64,000 nt of DNA from Ignavibacteria bacterium (GCA_016720145.1 JADJXV010000016.1:46541-110540); one strand, 5' to 3'. Numbered from the stretch's first letter, positions 35,863 to 45,286 are shown. Notes: generated by a model from the letters alone, not told the origin. Numbers and translations: made by a program.

Positions 35863-38800
35863 GGTTATTTGGCGTCTATAATCGCCCGACGAACTTCGTC
35901 GATGATGCAAATCCACAACGGGAAATTGAAAACAAAAGTTGTGTACGATTATTCGAAAAAGTAGTCGATGAATTTGAACCTGATGTCATACATTATCACA
36001 ATTTTTTAGGGTTGTCTTTTGCTATCGCAGATGTAGCATTCAGACTCGATATTCCTACCGTTTATACACCGCATAATTACCATGTTTTGGACCCAAAGTT
36101 ATATCTTGTTCGCCCCGACCTCTCTCTTTGGAATGGCGTGGATATGCTTGATAATTCAGAGCTTATGGAAAAATATCCTGCGAAACGAGGAGAATATAAA
36201 CTACGTCAACAGAAGACACGTGAGTTACTCACTTCGACGATTGATTATACGTTTGCTGTTTCGAGCAGACAACGAGAACTACTGACAGAATTTGCAGGCG
36301 ATACGACAAGAATAACGACTGTTAATCAAGTACCCGAAAGTACAGATTATGATAAAATACCGGATAGAAAAGAGTCAACAAAACGACCATTGAAATTTGG
36401 ATTTATTGGTGGAATAATGGCGCTCAAGGGTGTTCATGTCTTAGCGCAGGTAGCGCAACATTTTACCCCTGAATCTGCAGAATTTCATATTTATGGTACA
36501 GGTCTGAAAGAATACAAAGATTTACTCAAAAAAATTGACCGAAAAGGGCATTTGAAATTCCACGGAAAGTATGTGAATAGTGATTTGCCGGAAATCGCGA
36601 AGAATCTTGATGCGATAATTCTGCCGAGTATGTGGGAGGATTGTGCGCCGCTTGTCATCGTCGAGGCACTCGCGCTCGGACTGCCTGTCATAGGGTCAAG
36701 AATTGGTGGATTTACGGATTTTATAGAAGACGGCGTGAATGGACGTCTTTATAATCATAATTCTCTACAAGAACTTACAACGATAATAGTTGAGGTAATT
36801 GAAAATCCATCATTGCTTGACGTATGGCGAAAGAACATTGTAATTCCTTATACTTTTACGGATTTTGTGAACTTCATATCCCAATTCTATGAAAAGTTAG
36901 CCAGAAGGGAACGTCCGAATCCCATCGATGCGACGTTAATTTTTAAACAGGAACTATCAAGAATTCAAACACAAGAAACATCAACTTCTTCATCAATATC
37001 AACATCAACTACTCCTACTACATCTATGTCGAATGAACCTCTCAATCGTTTGCAATTCACCGACAATATTCGCGGTGGATTCTCCAATAAAAATGCTCGG
37101 GCTACCATGCCGAATCCATTGCCAAGTCCCTTGTATCTGAACCTTGGTTGTGGACTCGATGTACGGGATGGATTTGTCAATGTTGATCTCTTCAGCGATG
37201 ATGAACGTGTCGTTTTAATGGATATACGTACCATAGATTTACCGGATAATGTGGCTGATGGCGTGCTTGCAAGTGATGTGCTCGAACATTTCTCCCACCG
37301 TGAAACCGATCAAATCCTTCGAGAATGGGCGCGTGCACTCAAGCCGGGTGGGGAAATTATTATTCGATGTCCGTCGCTGAGGTTACAAATGCAGGCGTAT
37401 CACAATGGTACCTGGGATGCCGATGTGGCATCTTATATGATCTTCGGTGGACAGACCAATCCGGGTGATTATCACTGTATCGGTTTCGACGAACGCTCAA
37501 TTCGCAAGCATTTGGAACAAGCCGGGTTTGAAATATTGAGTTTTGAAGAAGTCGATACTCCCCAGACCTCAGGTTATATTAATCTCAATATGACCGTTCA
37601 AGCGCGGAAGAAAACTGTTCAGCAGGAAATTAAACCCAAAGTAAAGCAACCTGAACCACAACAGAATGTTACAAAAACCAAAACCTCGAAAAATACAGAA
37701 TCTCCATCGATTAATCTGGTCTGGGAAGGTTCGCAATTTGTCGTTCATTCTCTAGCATTGATTAATCGTGAACAATGCGCGAATGTGATAGAGTCCGGAG
37801 TGGCTGAAGTGACGATTGTACCGTACGAACCGGATCAATTTATCGCTACCGGCAACCCAAAATACGAACTCCTCGCATCACACGATTTACGTTATAAGTC
37901 AGAGGTTAGTGAAGATGTTAAGAAGTTGCCGTATGTATGGGTTCGTCATCAGTGGCCACCAAGCACCGAAGAACCGAAAGGTGCAAAATGGGTAATACAA
38001 CAACCGTGGGAATTCTCTGCGCTTCGCAAAGATTTTGTGGAATTATTCAACCGCGCTGATGAGATTTGGACACCCTCAAATTACTCTCGCAACGCATTCA
38101 TCGCCTCCGGTGTGGACTTTAATAAAGTACAAATTGTGCCCAATGGCGTAGATCCTACTCTCTTCACACCCAATGGACCTCGCCTCGAATTATCAACCAA
38201 AAAACGGTATAAATTTCTCTTTGTCGGTGGTACAATTTACCGTAAAGGTATTGACATACTCTTAAAAGCATATTCTACTACCTTTGCTTCACATGACGAT
38301 GTATGCTTGATAATCAAAGACATGGGTGGAGATTCATTCTATAAAGGTCAAACAGCCGAGGCGATGATCGAGCAGATACGACGGGTCGATGGCGCGCCGG
38401 AAATTCTATATGCCGATGCACAGATGAGCGAACAGGACATTGCGGCGCTTTATCGTACGTGCGATGCTTTTGTCTCGCCGTATCGTGGAGAAGGATTCTC
38501 TTTGCCTACACTCGAAGCAATGGCGTGCGGCTTGCCGGTGATAGTCACAGACGGAGGCGCAAGTGATGACTTTGTCGATGAATCTGTTGGATGGCAAATT
38601 ACAGCCGGAAAACGTTCGATAGGGAATACTATCAACGGTTATGAGCTTACAGAAGAAGGATTTATGCTCGAGCCGGACGGCGGTGATCTCTCGGAAATTC
38701 TTCGGTTCGCGTTCTCACATCCTGTAGAAGGAATGCACAAAGGGATAGCGGGAAGTCATCGAGCACGCACCTACTGGACATGGAAACGTGCGACGATCAA

Positions 38801-39461
38801 AATGCTCTCACGGCTTGACGCGATCTCGGGTACTACAATGGCTGAACGATTTGAAGCTACTCTACCAGAAATTCACGACGGCATTTCTTCGTTGGCACTT
38901 GCTGAAGAAGCTATGAATATCAATGACTTCGACTCTGCAATTGCGCACTATCAAAATGCAATTACAATTGGTGGTTTGCCGGAGAGATACCGTATACTAG
39001 CAATCCACAGATTAGCATGGATATCGGTCGTAGATGGCGATGTGCAGCTTGCTCGGGATTTTGTGAAAAAAGCAGAATCTATCCAAACTCCACATCCAGA
39101 TTCGCTCTATATCGAGTCGCTTTGCTATGCTGTTGAATCTCAATGGGTTGAGTCGCTTGAATTGCTCAATCGCATCCTCGGGAATTGGAAAAATTTCCGG
39201 TATGAAGCAGCGCTCGGTATTGCACTCGACACACTTCTCTGTGAATCCGGAAGAGCATTATTCCAACTCGGCGACCTCGAAAATTCTCATGAAATATATA
39301 CGCAAGCGCTGAAGCTCAATCCCGAAAACGCTGATGCATGTTATGGGACTGCGCTTTGTTTCCGCGATGCGGGAGCAACAGAAGAAGCCATGACAATGTT
39401 CGAATGGGCAGTGAAATTACAACCGGAGTATGAAGAGATGAGAGGGGAAATTGGGATTTAG
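35769..39461 (+). CDS. Giant glycosyltransferase protein, piece 3 (GT4, methyltransferase, GT4, TPR)
   Basis: 1230 residues by the first ATG, itself inside the GT4 N-domain. Order: GT4 with donor-site 'GFIGGIMALKGVHVL' (about 211) and 'SMWEDCAPLVIVEALALGLP' (about 286); Ser/Thr-rich linker (395-430); SAM methyltransferase, 'LYLNLGCGLDVRDGFVNVD' (about 454) with 'LASDVLEHFSHRE'; Lys/Gln-rich linker (615-645); a second GT4, 'FVGGTIYRKGIDILLKAY' (about 817) and 'SPYRGEGFSLPTLEAMACGL' (about 902); C-terminal TPRs (1040-1230, e.g. 'YTQALKLNPENADACYGTAL'). The rebuilt protein, 31655-39461, would have seven catalytic modules in about 2600 residues, suited to building one branched glycan. Confidence 0.8.
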   Translation: MVYDVAVFYADGPHPTVKTPYYMEETTEQNIRLFGVYNRPTNFVDDANPQREIENKSCVRLFEKVVDEFEPDVIHYHNFLGLSFAIADVAFRLDIPTVYTPHNYHVLDPKLYLVRPDLSLWNGVDMLDNSELMEKYPAKRGEYKLRQQKTRELLTSTIDYTFAVSSRQRELLTEFAGDTTRITTVNQVPESTDYDKIPDRKESTKRPLKFGFIGGIMALKGVHVLAQVAQHFTPESAEFHIYGTGLKEYKDLLKKIDRKGHLKFHGKYVNSDLPEIAKNLDAIILPSMWEDCAPLVIVEALALGLPVIGSRIGGFTDFIEDGVNGRLYNHNSLQELTTIIVEVIENPSLLDVWRKNIVIPYTFTDFVNFISQFYEKLARRERPNPIDATLIFKQELSRIQTQETSTSSSISTSTTPTTSMSNEPLNRLQFTDNIRGGFSNKNARATMPNPLPSPLYLNLGCGLDVRDGFVNVDLFSDDERVVLMDIRTIDLPDNVADGVLASDVLEHFSHRETDQILREWARALKPGGEIIIRCPSLRLQMQAYHNGTWDADVASYMIFGGQTNPGDYHCIGFDERSIRKHLEQAGFEILSFEEVDTPQTSGYINLNMTVQARKKTVQQEIKPKVKQPEPQQNVTKTKTSKNTESPSINLVWEGSQFVVHSLALINREQCANVIESGVAEVTIVPYEPDQFIATGNPKYELLASHDLRYKSEVSEDVKKLPYVWVRHQWPPSTEEPKGAKWVIQQPWEFSALRKDFVELFNRADEIWTPSNYSRNAFIASGVDFNKVQIVPNGVDPTLFTPNGPRLELSTKKRYKFLFVGGTIYRKGIDILLKAYSTTFASHDDVCLIIKDMGGDSFYKGQTAEAMIEQIRRVDGAPEILYADAQMSEQDIAALYRTCDAFVSPYRGEGFSLPTLEAMACGLPVIVTDGGASDDFVDESVGWQITAGKRSIGNTINGYELTEEGFMLEPDGGDLSEILRFAFSHPVEGMHKGIAGSHRARTYWTWKRATIKMLSRLDAISGTTMAERFEATLPEIHDGISSLALAEEAMNINDFDSAIAHYQNAITIGGLPERYRILAIHRLAWISVVDGDVQLARDFVKKAESIQTPHPDSLYIESLCYAVESQWVESLELLNRILGNWKNFRYEAALGIALDTLLCESGRALFQLGDLENSHEIYTQALKLNPENADACYGTALCFRDAGATEEAMTMFEWAVKLQPEYEEMRGEIGI

Positions 39462-39779
39462 TCGAAAGTAGTAAGTAGTAAGTAGTAAGTCTTTAAGAAG
39501 GTAGTAAGTTGCGTCACACTGAGCTTGTCGAAGTGTTCAATTACATGCCAATGAAAACGGTTGGATGATTTCAGTCCAGTCAGTTGCTACAACTGACTGT
39601 AATTACTTGCCAATAAAACGGTTGCATGATTGTTGTATAGTCACGCACTTGAGTATTTTAGCGCAATGACCGCAAAGAATTATCTGCAATTCCGCGTTGA
39701 AAATCAGTTTAAACACAAAGTTCACAAAGGTTGCACAAAGTTCACTATAAATACACCTATCTTATTGTGTACTTTGTGG
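39462..39779. other. Repeat-rich intergenic region
   Basis: 318 bases, no gene. Direct repeats: a 30-base stretch at 39541-39570 (ATGCCAATGAAAACGGTTGG at its core) and a near copy at 39603-39631 (TTGCCAATAAAACGGTTGCA). A half copy of the CTGA-type palindrome (GTCACACTGAGCTTGTCGAA) lies at about 39514. The stretch GTAGTAA repeats five times at 39468-39510. Confidence 0.6.
39577..39599. repeat. Hairpin with GTTG-CTA-CAAC core
   Basis: CAGTCAGTTG CTA CAACTGACTG, perfect 10-bp arms and a 3-base centre; same plan as the hairpin at 18250-18270. Confidence 0.7.
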
Positions 39780-39801
39780 TTACCTTTGTGTACTTTGTGT
39801 T
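39711..39801. repeat. Long inverted repeat, overlaps the EamA gene end
   Basis: Left part AACACAAAGTTCACAAAGGT, right part ACCTTTGTGTACTTTGTGTT: about 33-bp arms with few mismatches, each arm a triple repeat of ACAAAGT(T/A)C. The right arm contains the stop codon of the minus-strand EamA gene at 39780-39782. Confidence 0.75.
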
Positions 39802-40724
39802 AAAATCTGATTTTCACCACACCTTCGCATAATCGCATCACCCACCTCCGCCGCCAAAATACCACCCAATACCAACGCGCCACCCCAAATCTGATCGGAA
39901 TAAAAGGTTTCGTGGAGAATAATCACCGCAAGTGTGGAGGCAATGATAGGTTCGAGCGAGAAGATGAGCGCTGCCTTTACCGGTGTGGTGTCCCGCTGCA
40001 CACGGGCTTGAATATACATGCAGAAAATAGAACCGAGTAGTACGGTATAGAGTATAGCATAGAGTGCGGGAGCTGACGTGAGCGCTTTCAAGGTGAGGGT
40101 TGGTAGCTGTGCGAGTGTACCTTCAAAACAAAAATATAAACCGAGGGATGCGATAATTGAAACTATAAATTGCACCATTGCAAGGCGCACCGAAAGGGTT
40201 CCGATGGTTTTGCTATCGCGGGTAATCATATCTAAATACGTAAGATACATTCCCCAAAGAGCAGAACAAATCAGCGTGGCAACATCACCCATATTCAGAT
40301 TAGAAAAGTCGGGTTGCGTGAATACCCACAAGCCACCGATCACGATGATCACACCGAGTTTTTGAAATAATGACACCGGTCTGCGCTCCATTATCCAATA
40401 ACAAATCGGAGTAAAGACGACCATCGAACCGGATATAAAGGCAGATTTGGAGACCGTCGTGTAGTTGAGTCCCCACATTTGAAGCAGGAATCCTGCCGAG
40501 AAGAGAAGTCCAAGTATCGTTCCTTTTTGGATCTCGTCTCGGGTAATGCCTCGGAGACTTTTATTCCACAACACAAGTCCGCAGAACGTAGCGAAGGTAA
40601 ATCGAATTGCTGAATATAAAAAAGGAGGAACATCATCGAAAGCATTTTTGATGATAACGAACGTTGCGCTCCAGATGAATGCAATACTAACGAGCCAGAG
40701 TTCGGCTTTGAGGGATTTTGTCAT
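39780..40724 (-). CDS. EamA/DMT-family transporter
   Basis: 314 residues and ten hydrophobic helices in two EamA halves, the normal 10-TMS drug/metabolite transporter layout; helix 1 'LWLVSIAFIWSATFVIIKNA' and 'FSAGFLLQMWGLNYTTVSKS' are typical. The second half repeats the pattern, ending 'WGGALVLGGILAAEVGDAI'. Family substrates range over amino acids and metabolites; none can be inferred. The last coding bases lie within a dispersed inverted repeat, so the very C-terminus (CGENQILTQSTQR) may have been replaced by the repeat. Divergent from the recombinase gene. Confidence 0.9.
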   Translation of the reverse strand: MTKSLKAELWLVSIAFIWSATFVIIKNAFDDVPPFLYSAIRFTFATFCGLVLWNKSLRGITRDEIQKGTILGLLFSAGFLLQMWGLNYTTVSKSAFISGSMVVFTPICYWIMERRPVSLFQKLGVIIVIGGLWVFTQPDFSNLNMGDVATLICSALWGMYLTYLDMITRDSKTIGTLSVRLAMVQFIVSIIASLGLYFCFEGTLAQLPTLTLKALTSAPALYAILYTVLLGSIFCMYIQARVQRDTTPVKAALIFSLEPIIASTLAVIILHETFYSDQIWGGALVLGGILAAEVGDAIMRRCGENQILTQSTQR

Positions 40725-40902
40725 GTACCTATGTATGAATTTGTATGAGGAGCGATTTGGTGAGTCGGATGTATTATAAACATACCTTTCACGAATTCAA
40801 AACTACGCACCATTGGTCGGCTTGCCAAATTAACGGGGAAATCCGAGTGTTCACTTTGAGGAAAATGAAGTAAATTTGAATTGTAGTCTCGTTTTTGTAC
40901 GT

Positions 40903-41868
40903 ATGATTTCCTCGAAAAAGATAATGGAAGATGTTTTTAGGCCTGTCAAAATGAAGCTTTCTGTACTGACAGGTTATGTTGATAGATTTATCGAGTCATG
41001 TTCATCGAAAAGCAAGGAAACACAAGCTGGCTACAAGCGCACTCTCAAGGAATTTGTGATTTTTTACTCGACTGATCGACTGTTCCAATTCCGCGAAAAA
41101 GATGTCGAACGTTATAAAATATACCTGCTCAAGACCAAAAAAATGAAGGATGTATCGGTAGCCTCCTACCTGACATCTCTTCGAAGATTATGTCAGTATT
41201 TGGTTGATATAAAAGTACTTGTACATAATCCTGCCAAAAGTGTCCAAGGTATAAAACGAGTGTCAGAAAAGTCGCGATCCTTTCTTACCTACGCTGAAAT
41301 TAACCAACTGCTCAACAGTATTAGAGGTGATTCAATTATCGGTCTCCGTGATAAAGCACTTGTCGAAATAATGATTGGATGCGCATGTTCTGATGCTGAA
41401 ATCTCAAACTTTCGAGTCGGTGATTTCCAAAAAATAGATAAAAATTGGGTTTTACATGTGAAAAATTCCGGTGAGAACACCCAAACGGAATCTATTACTA
41501 TTCCTAATGAAACGATGAAAGCAATCACTTCATACTTGAAAGCTCGTGGCAACAACTTACCACTGGAAGAACCACTATTCTTGAGCTATAGTAATCGTAC
41601 TTTTCATCAATCAATGACTGTCCGCGGCATTCGAGAAGCGATTAATCTTCGTCTCAAATCGAGTTCGATTTTGCGTGGTACAACCATGAAATTTACTCCA
41701 TTTTCTCTCCGTCACACTGCCGGTGTAATCATGGCAGATAGAGGCGTCACACCGGATAACATCATGAAAAGAATGAATATTACTTGGCGTCCGACCGTGA
41801 TGATGTATTACAAACTCAAAGATATGCTCCACGGTGAGCTATCCACTAAGACATTGAATGAAACTTAA
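40903..41868 (+). CDS. XerC/D-like tyrosine recombinase with degenerate catalytic site
   Basis: 321 residues from the ATG at 40903 (a TTG at 40876 gives nine more). N-terminal SAM-like core-binding domain ('LSVLTGYVDRFIESCSSKSK', 'YKIYLLKTKKMKDVSVASYL') and C-terminal catalytic domain. The fold is intact but residues are lost: where XerD has 'GLRVSEL' with catalytic Arg, this has 'CACSDAE'; the beta-hairpin Lys region lacks GKG; 'HxLRH' reads 'FSLRH', keeping the second Arg and His; the 'LGH' His is replaced in 'MNITWRPTVMMYYK', though the nucleophile Tyr remains. A catalytic role is doubtful, a DNA-binding or accessory role possible. It is 100 bases before recF. Confidence 0.8.
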   Translation: MISSKKIMEDVFRPVKMKLSVLTGYVDRFIESCSSKSKETQAGYKRTLKEFVIFYSTDRLFQFREKDVERYKIYLLKTKKMKDVSVASYLTSLRRLCQYLVDIKVLVHNPAKSVQGIKRVSEKSRSFLTYAEINQLLNSIRGDSIIGLRDKALVEIMIGCACSDAEISNFRVGDFQKIDKNWVLHVKNSGENTQTESITIPNETMKAITSYLKARGNNLPLEEPLFLSYSNRTFHQSMTVRGIREAINLRLKSSSILRGTTMKFTPFSLRHTAGVIMADRGVTPDNIMKRMNITWRPTVMMYYKLKDMLHGELSTKTLNET

Positions 41869-41971
41869 CGCAAGACTAATGGATTTCAGAGTCTCTTTAT
41901 TATAAAATTCAGTAAACTCAACTCAGTGTTAATTTGATATAATTCATATACTTAATCAGATAAATTATTCG

Positions 41972-43087
41972 ATGTATATACGCTCTCTCTCACTCATGAA
42001 TCTCCGCAACCACGAGCAAACTGACGTGGAATTTTCACCCGAAGTCAATATCATCGAAGGGGAGAATGGTGCCGGGAAGACTACCATTCTCGAAGGTATT
42101 TCAATCTGTGGATTGTCCAAAAGTTTTTTGCCGACGTCTGAACCTTTGCTCATACGACAAGGAGCTGATTTCTACAGATCTTCTGCATCTGCTGAAAGTT
42201 CGCTTGGGGTGACCTATAAAATCGCCGTGCAATATACAGCGGGTAGTCGTAAGCTCATTGGTTCGTCAATCGGTGAAAATCTCTCGCCGAAGGATATCAT
42301 CGGAGAAATGCCACTTGTGGTGTTATCACCTGATTTTAAAGAAATTACGTTTGGTTCACCCGATAATCGCCGACGATTTATTGATATGCTTCTCTCGCAA
42401 TCAAGTAAACGCTATGCAGAGGAATCGTTGAATCTGAAGCGCATTCTCAAACAAAGAAATAATCTCCTTTCACAAGGGAAGCTTCATGGAAATATAAACC
42501 TAGACCTTCTCGATGTGTGGACAAGTTCTTTTATTGAAACAAGTGCAGAGATTGCATACCGTAGGATGAGCTTTATCCGTGAATTTACACCCTATTTTAT
42601 TGAAGCGTATCGTGGTGTGGCGGGTGAAGCAGAGCCAATCGTGCTTCGGTATGACCCGGATTCTCTCCCTATTCAATTTACGGATAGCAATCCAACTCTA
42701 CAAGACATTGAGGCAGAATATTTGGAAATTGCTAACCGTAGAAAAATAGAAGAGATGCGTCGTGGTGTGACTGTCTTCGGAGCGCAGAAAGATGATTTGT
42801 ACATCGGAATTAACGGCGGAAATGCACGTGAAATTGCATCACAAGGTCAGCATAAATCACTCTTAATCGCACTCAAAACAGCAGAGTTTGAATTTATTCG
42901 TGCAGCAAAGGATGAAATGCCGATTATGCTGTTTGATGATATTTTCAGTGAATTGGATAGCGCGCGAACGTCGAGAGTTTTTGAGAATATAATATGTTCA
43001 CACGCACAGACTTTTATAACAACCACCGAGTCAGATTCATTGCGCAAAGCAATTCCGGACGGTGTACAATCGGCTTTTTCAGAGTAG
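41972..43087 (+). CDS. recF: DNA replication/repair protein RecF
   Basis: 371 residues, the normal RecF length. SMC-like ATPase: Walker A 'GENGAGKTT' (G30-T37), 'LVVLSPDFKEITFGSPDNRR' and 'RRFIDMLLSQSSKRY' typical of the family, signature 'SQGQHKSLLIALKTAEFEF', Walker B 'IMLFDDIFSELD'. RecF loads RecA at single-strand gaps, with RecO and RecR. In Bacteroidota recF is often followed by a DciA-like (DUF721) gene, as here. A TATAATTCATATAC stretch about 30 bases upstream might hold the promoter, weakly supported. Confidence 0.95.
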   Translation: MYIRSLSLMNLRNHEQTDVEFSPEVNIIEGENGAGKTTILEGISICGLSKSFLPTSEPLLIRQGADFYRSSASAESSLGVTYKIAVQYTAGSRKLIGSSIGENLSPKDIIGEMPLVVLSPDFKEITFGSPDNRRRFIDMLLSQSSKRYAEESLNLKRILKQRNNLLSQGKLHGNINLDLLDVWTSSFIETSAEIAYRRMSFIREFTPYFIEAYRGVAGEAEPIVLRYDPDSLPIQFTDSNPTLQDIEAEYLEIANRRKIEEMRRGVTVFGAQKDDLYIGINGGNAREIASQGQHKSLLIALKTAEFEFIRAAKDEMPIMLFDDIFSELDSARTSRVFENIICSHAQTFITTTESDSLRKAIPDGVQSAFSE

Positions 43088-43126
43088 TTGCCGGGCAAAT
43101 TCAACGAATATAAGTATCAATACAAT

Positions 43127-43417
43127 ATGAATAATGAGAATTTTTCATCGTTGAAAATATTATTGAATCAATTCTTGCGTGAACGAGGATTAGAGAATAA
43201 AATTATCGAATACAACATCCCGAAGTATTGGCGAGAGATTGTTGGGGAACAAGTTGATAAAGTTTCGACAGTCAAGTATTTCGAAAATGGACAGCTTTTT
43301 GTTGAAGTCCGGGCTGCTGTATGGCGCGCCGAACTCCTCCTTCGGCGCGAAGACATTCGTAATAAAATCAATGAACGATGTGGCAGTGAGATCGTTCGGG
43401 AGATAATTGTGCGGTAG
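43127..43417 (+). CDS. DciA-like protein (DUF721)
   Basis: 96 residues from the ATG at 43127: 'FSSLKILLNQFLRERGLENK', then 'YWREIVGEQVDKVSTVKYFE', 'LFVEVRAAVWRAELLLRRED' and 'INERCGSEIVREIIV'. The 'W-R-E-I-V-G' plus 'L-x-V-x-V-x-x-x-x-W-x-x-E-L' pattern is DUF721. DciA proteins load or support the replicative helicase DnaB in bacteria lacking DnaC; short Bacteroidota members contain only this domain. Starts 39 bases after recF and shares its direction, so probably one transcript. Confidence 0.88.
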   Translation: MNNENFSSLKILLNQFLRERGLENKIIEYNIPKYWREIVGEQVDKVSTVKYFENGQLFVEVRAAVWRAELLLRREDIRNKINERCGSEIVREIIVR

Positions 43418-43449
43418 AACACTTCTCGTAACTAATCGTGTAAGCCTTT

Positions 43450-45102
43450 CTATTCTAATATGATAAGTTTCTGATATCCAATGAGTTTTGATTTTGTTTT
43501 CAGATGTAATACATAGACTCCCGATGCGAGTCCCGACGTCTCAATGTTCCTCACGTGCCTGCCTGCGGCTTGCAAACCTTCCTCCAAGACCTTCACTTCC
43601 TGTCCGAATAAATTTGAAATAGATATAGATACGACTGCAGGGGAGGCAAGAATATATTCTACTTGCGAATACTCATTGGCAGGATTGGGATAGACGCTGA
43701 ATTCCTCGCGAACGCCCGGCTCATCAACGCCAATTGCTGATGTATCATACGTATAGACAGTGATTTTGTCTCTGTCACCACCATAATTATTAACAAGGTA
43801 AATTGTTCGTCCGTCAGGAGATACTGCTATATCCCGCAGTCTTCCGTTGAGCGCTTGATCGCTGCCGAAGAACCTATTGGGATTTGGATTTTGACTGCTT
43901 GATGGTGCGTACGATCCGTCAGGAAGGAGCTTTACTTGGTACAATTCAGGATTGGTGGTTACTCCATCTTTGAGGGTGACAATAAGCAGACTATTCGTCC
44001 ATTCGGGAATACCTGGACTTCCGTAATATATTCCGTCTGATGGTGCAATCGAACACCAATTCGCGCCATCGGAGGAAGTGTCCTGTGAGGGACTTGCGCA
44101 GAATGAATAAAAAGGTTCGACAAGGGAATCACCGGGAATTCTAGGGTCGGGTTTGTAATTATTCACAAACTCTGCCTCACCCGGATAGTTGTTGTCAGCA
44201 TGATAACCGCGCACGTTTTTCCAACCGTAATTCATGCCCTTGTGAAGGATATTAATCTCGTCATCAGAGCGGTCGCCATGTTCTATCGTATAGATAAGAT
44301 TATGAGTTGGATTGTAAATGAGTCCTTGAGGATTACGATGTCCTCTCGTATAGAAAGAATTACCTGCAAGTGGATTAGTAGCAGGTATCGTACCATCGAG
44401 ATTGAAACGATGTATTTTTCCGTTTTGAGTAGTAGGGTCCTGGGTGAAATTATTCGGGTTGGTAGATTGCGGTTCATAGCACGTCGGATAATTCTTATCA
44501 GATATACCATTGTCTCCGATAGTCAGAAAAATATATGGTATTGATTCCTGATGAATAATCATCATACGCCCACCCACATGATCGTAGCCCGTGGTAATCG
44601 AGAGTACGATGTCACTGTCGGATGTGACGGTAGACGAAGCTGCATCCCACGTAAGACGTTTGATTTTGAAGCGAGTAGCAGGTGTATCTACCGAACCGCT
44701 ATTGTAGGAGTATAGGTAGTAAATAAAAGAAGTTGCTTCGTCGAGAAAATTCGGGTGTAATGCCAATCCTAGCGTGCCGAATGCAATTTTGGGCTTGATA
44801 CAGAGCGTGGATTGTTCCTTTGGCGAACCCGGAAAAAAATCAGAAGCTGTGAATACGATCTGTTTTTCACCGGTCACAGCGTGAATTCGGGAAACTGTAC
44901 CTCCAGACTCGGTAGCCCAAAGAAAATTATCGGGTCCGTAGGTGACTTCCCATGGAGTACTCAAAAGTGTTGGTAATTCACTTCGCTTAAACTTTTGTGC
45001 GAAGCAAGAATGTGAAGCACAGACTAACAGTACACAGAGAGATAGTAAATTCAAAGCAATAAATCTGAGCTGAGAATTGAATTGGGTATATGTAGTATTC
45101 AT
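43450..45102 (-). CDS. Secreted glucose/sorbosone dehydrogenase-like protein with T9SS domain
   Basis: 550 residues: signal peptide ('NLLSLCVLLVCASHSCFAQ'), a six-bladed beta-propeller of the PQQ-dependent soluble aldose dehydrogenase/GSDH family, with 'TPWEVTYGPDNFLWATESGG', 'GTLGLALHPNF', 'TIGDNGISD', 'RGHRNPQGLIYNP' and 'TIEHGDRSDDEIN' at the usual places, then a T9SS type A domain ('FSVYPNPANEYSQVEYILAS', 'SGLASGVYVLHLKTKSKLIG'). The enzyme family oxidises aldose sugars with PQQ and Ca; whether this protein keeps PQQ is unclear because relatives vary. Expected on the cell surface. Convergent with the dciA-like gene, 32 bases apart with no obvious terminator. Confidence 0.88.
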   Translation of the reverse strand: MNTTYTQFNSQLRFIALNLLSLCVLLVCASHSCFAQKFKRSELPTLLSTPWEVTYGPDNFLWATESGGTVSRIHAVTGEKQIVFTASDFFPGSPKEQSTLCIKPKIAFGTLGLALHPNFLDEATSFIYYLYSYNSGSVDTPATRFKIKRLTWDAASSTVTSDSDIVLSITTGYDHVGGRMMIIHQESIPYIFLTIGDNGISDKNYPTCYEPQSTNPNNFTQDPTTQNGKIHRFNLDGTIPATNPLAGNSFYTRGHRNPQGLIYNPTHNLIYTIEHGDRSDDEINILHKGMNYGWKNVRGYHADNNYPGEAEFVNNYKPDPRIPGDSLVEPFYSFCASPSQDTSSDGANWCSIAPSDGIYYGSPGIPEWTNSLLIVTLKDGVTTNPELYQVKLLPDGSYAPSSSQNPNPNRFFGSDQALNGRLRDIAVSPDGRTIYLVNNYGGDRDKITVYTYDTSAIGVDEPGVREEFSVYPNPANEYSQVEYILASPAVVSISISNLFGQEVKVLEEGLQAAGRHVRNIETSGLASGVYVLHLKTKSKLIGYQKLIILE

Positions 45103-45224
45103 AGAGTGTGATAATTAGTTAGTAGAATAAAGTCTTGTAGTAATTTACTCAATAATCTCAAACCAACGAAAATTTGGGCAATAACAGTATCTAACTAATT
45201 TTAAAATCTTCGCTGTAATGGCAA

Positions 45225-45270
45225 TAAAAAAGCCGTTTGGAACTATCAATAGTATTCCAAACGGCTAAAA
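45225..45270 (-). terminator. Terminator of the YceI-like gene at 45287
   Basis: On the minus strand AGCCGTTTGGAATAC and the complementary TTCCAAACGGCT form a stem of 12 bases and a loop of about 14, followed by T6, 17 bases past the stop. Confidence 0.8.
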
Positions 45271-45286
45271 GTAGATCTTTTCACAA

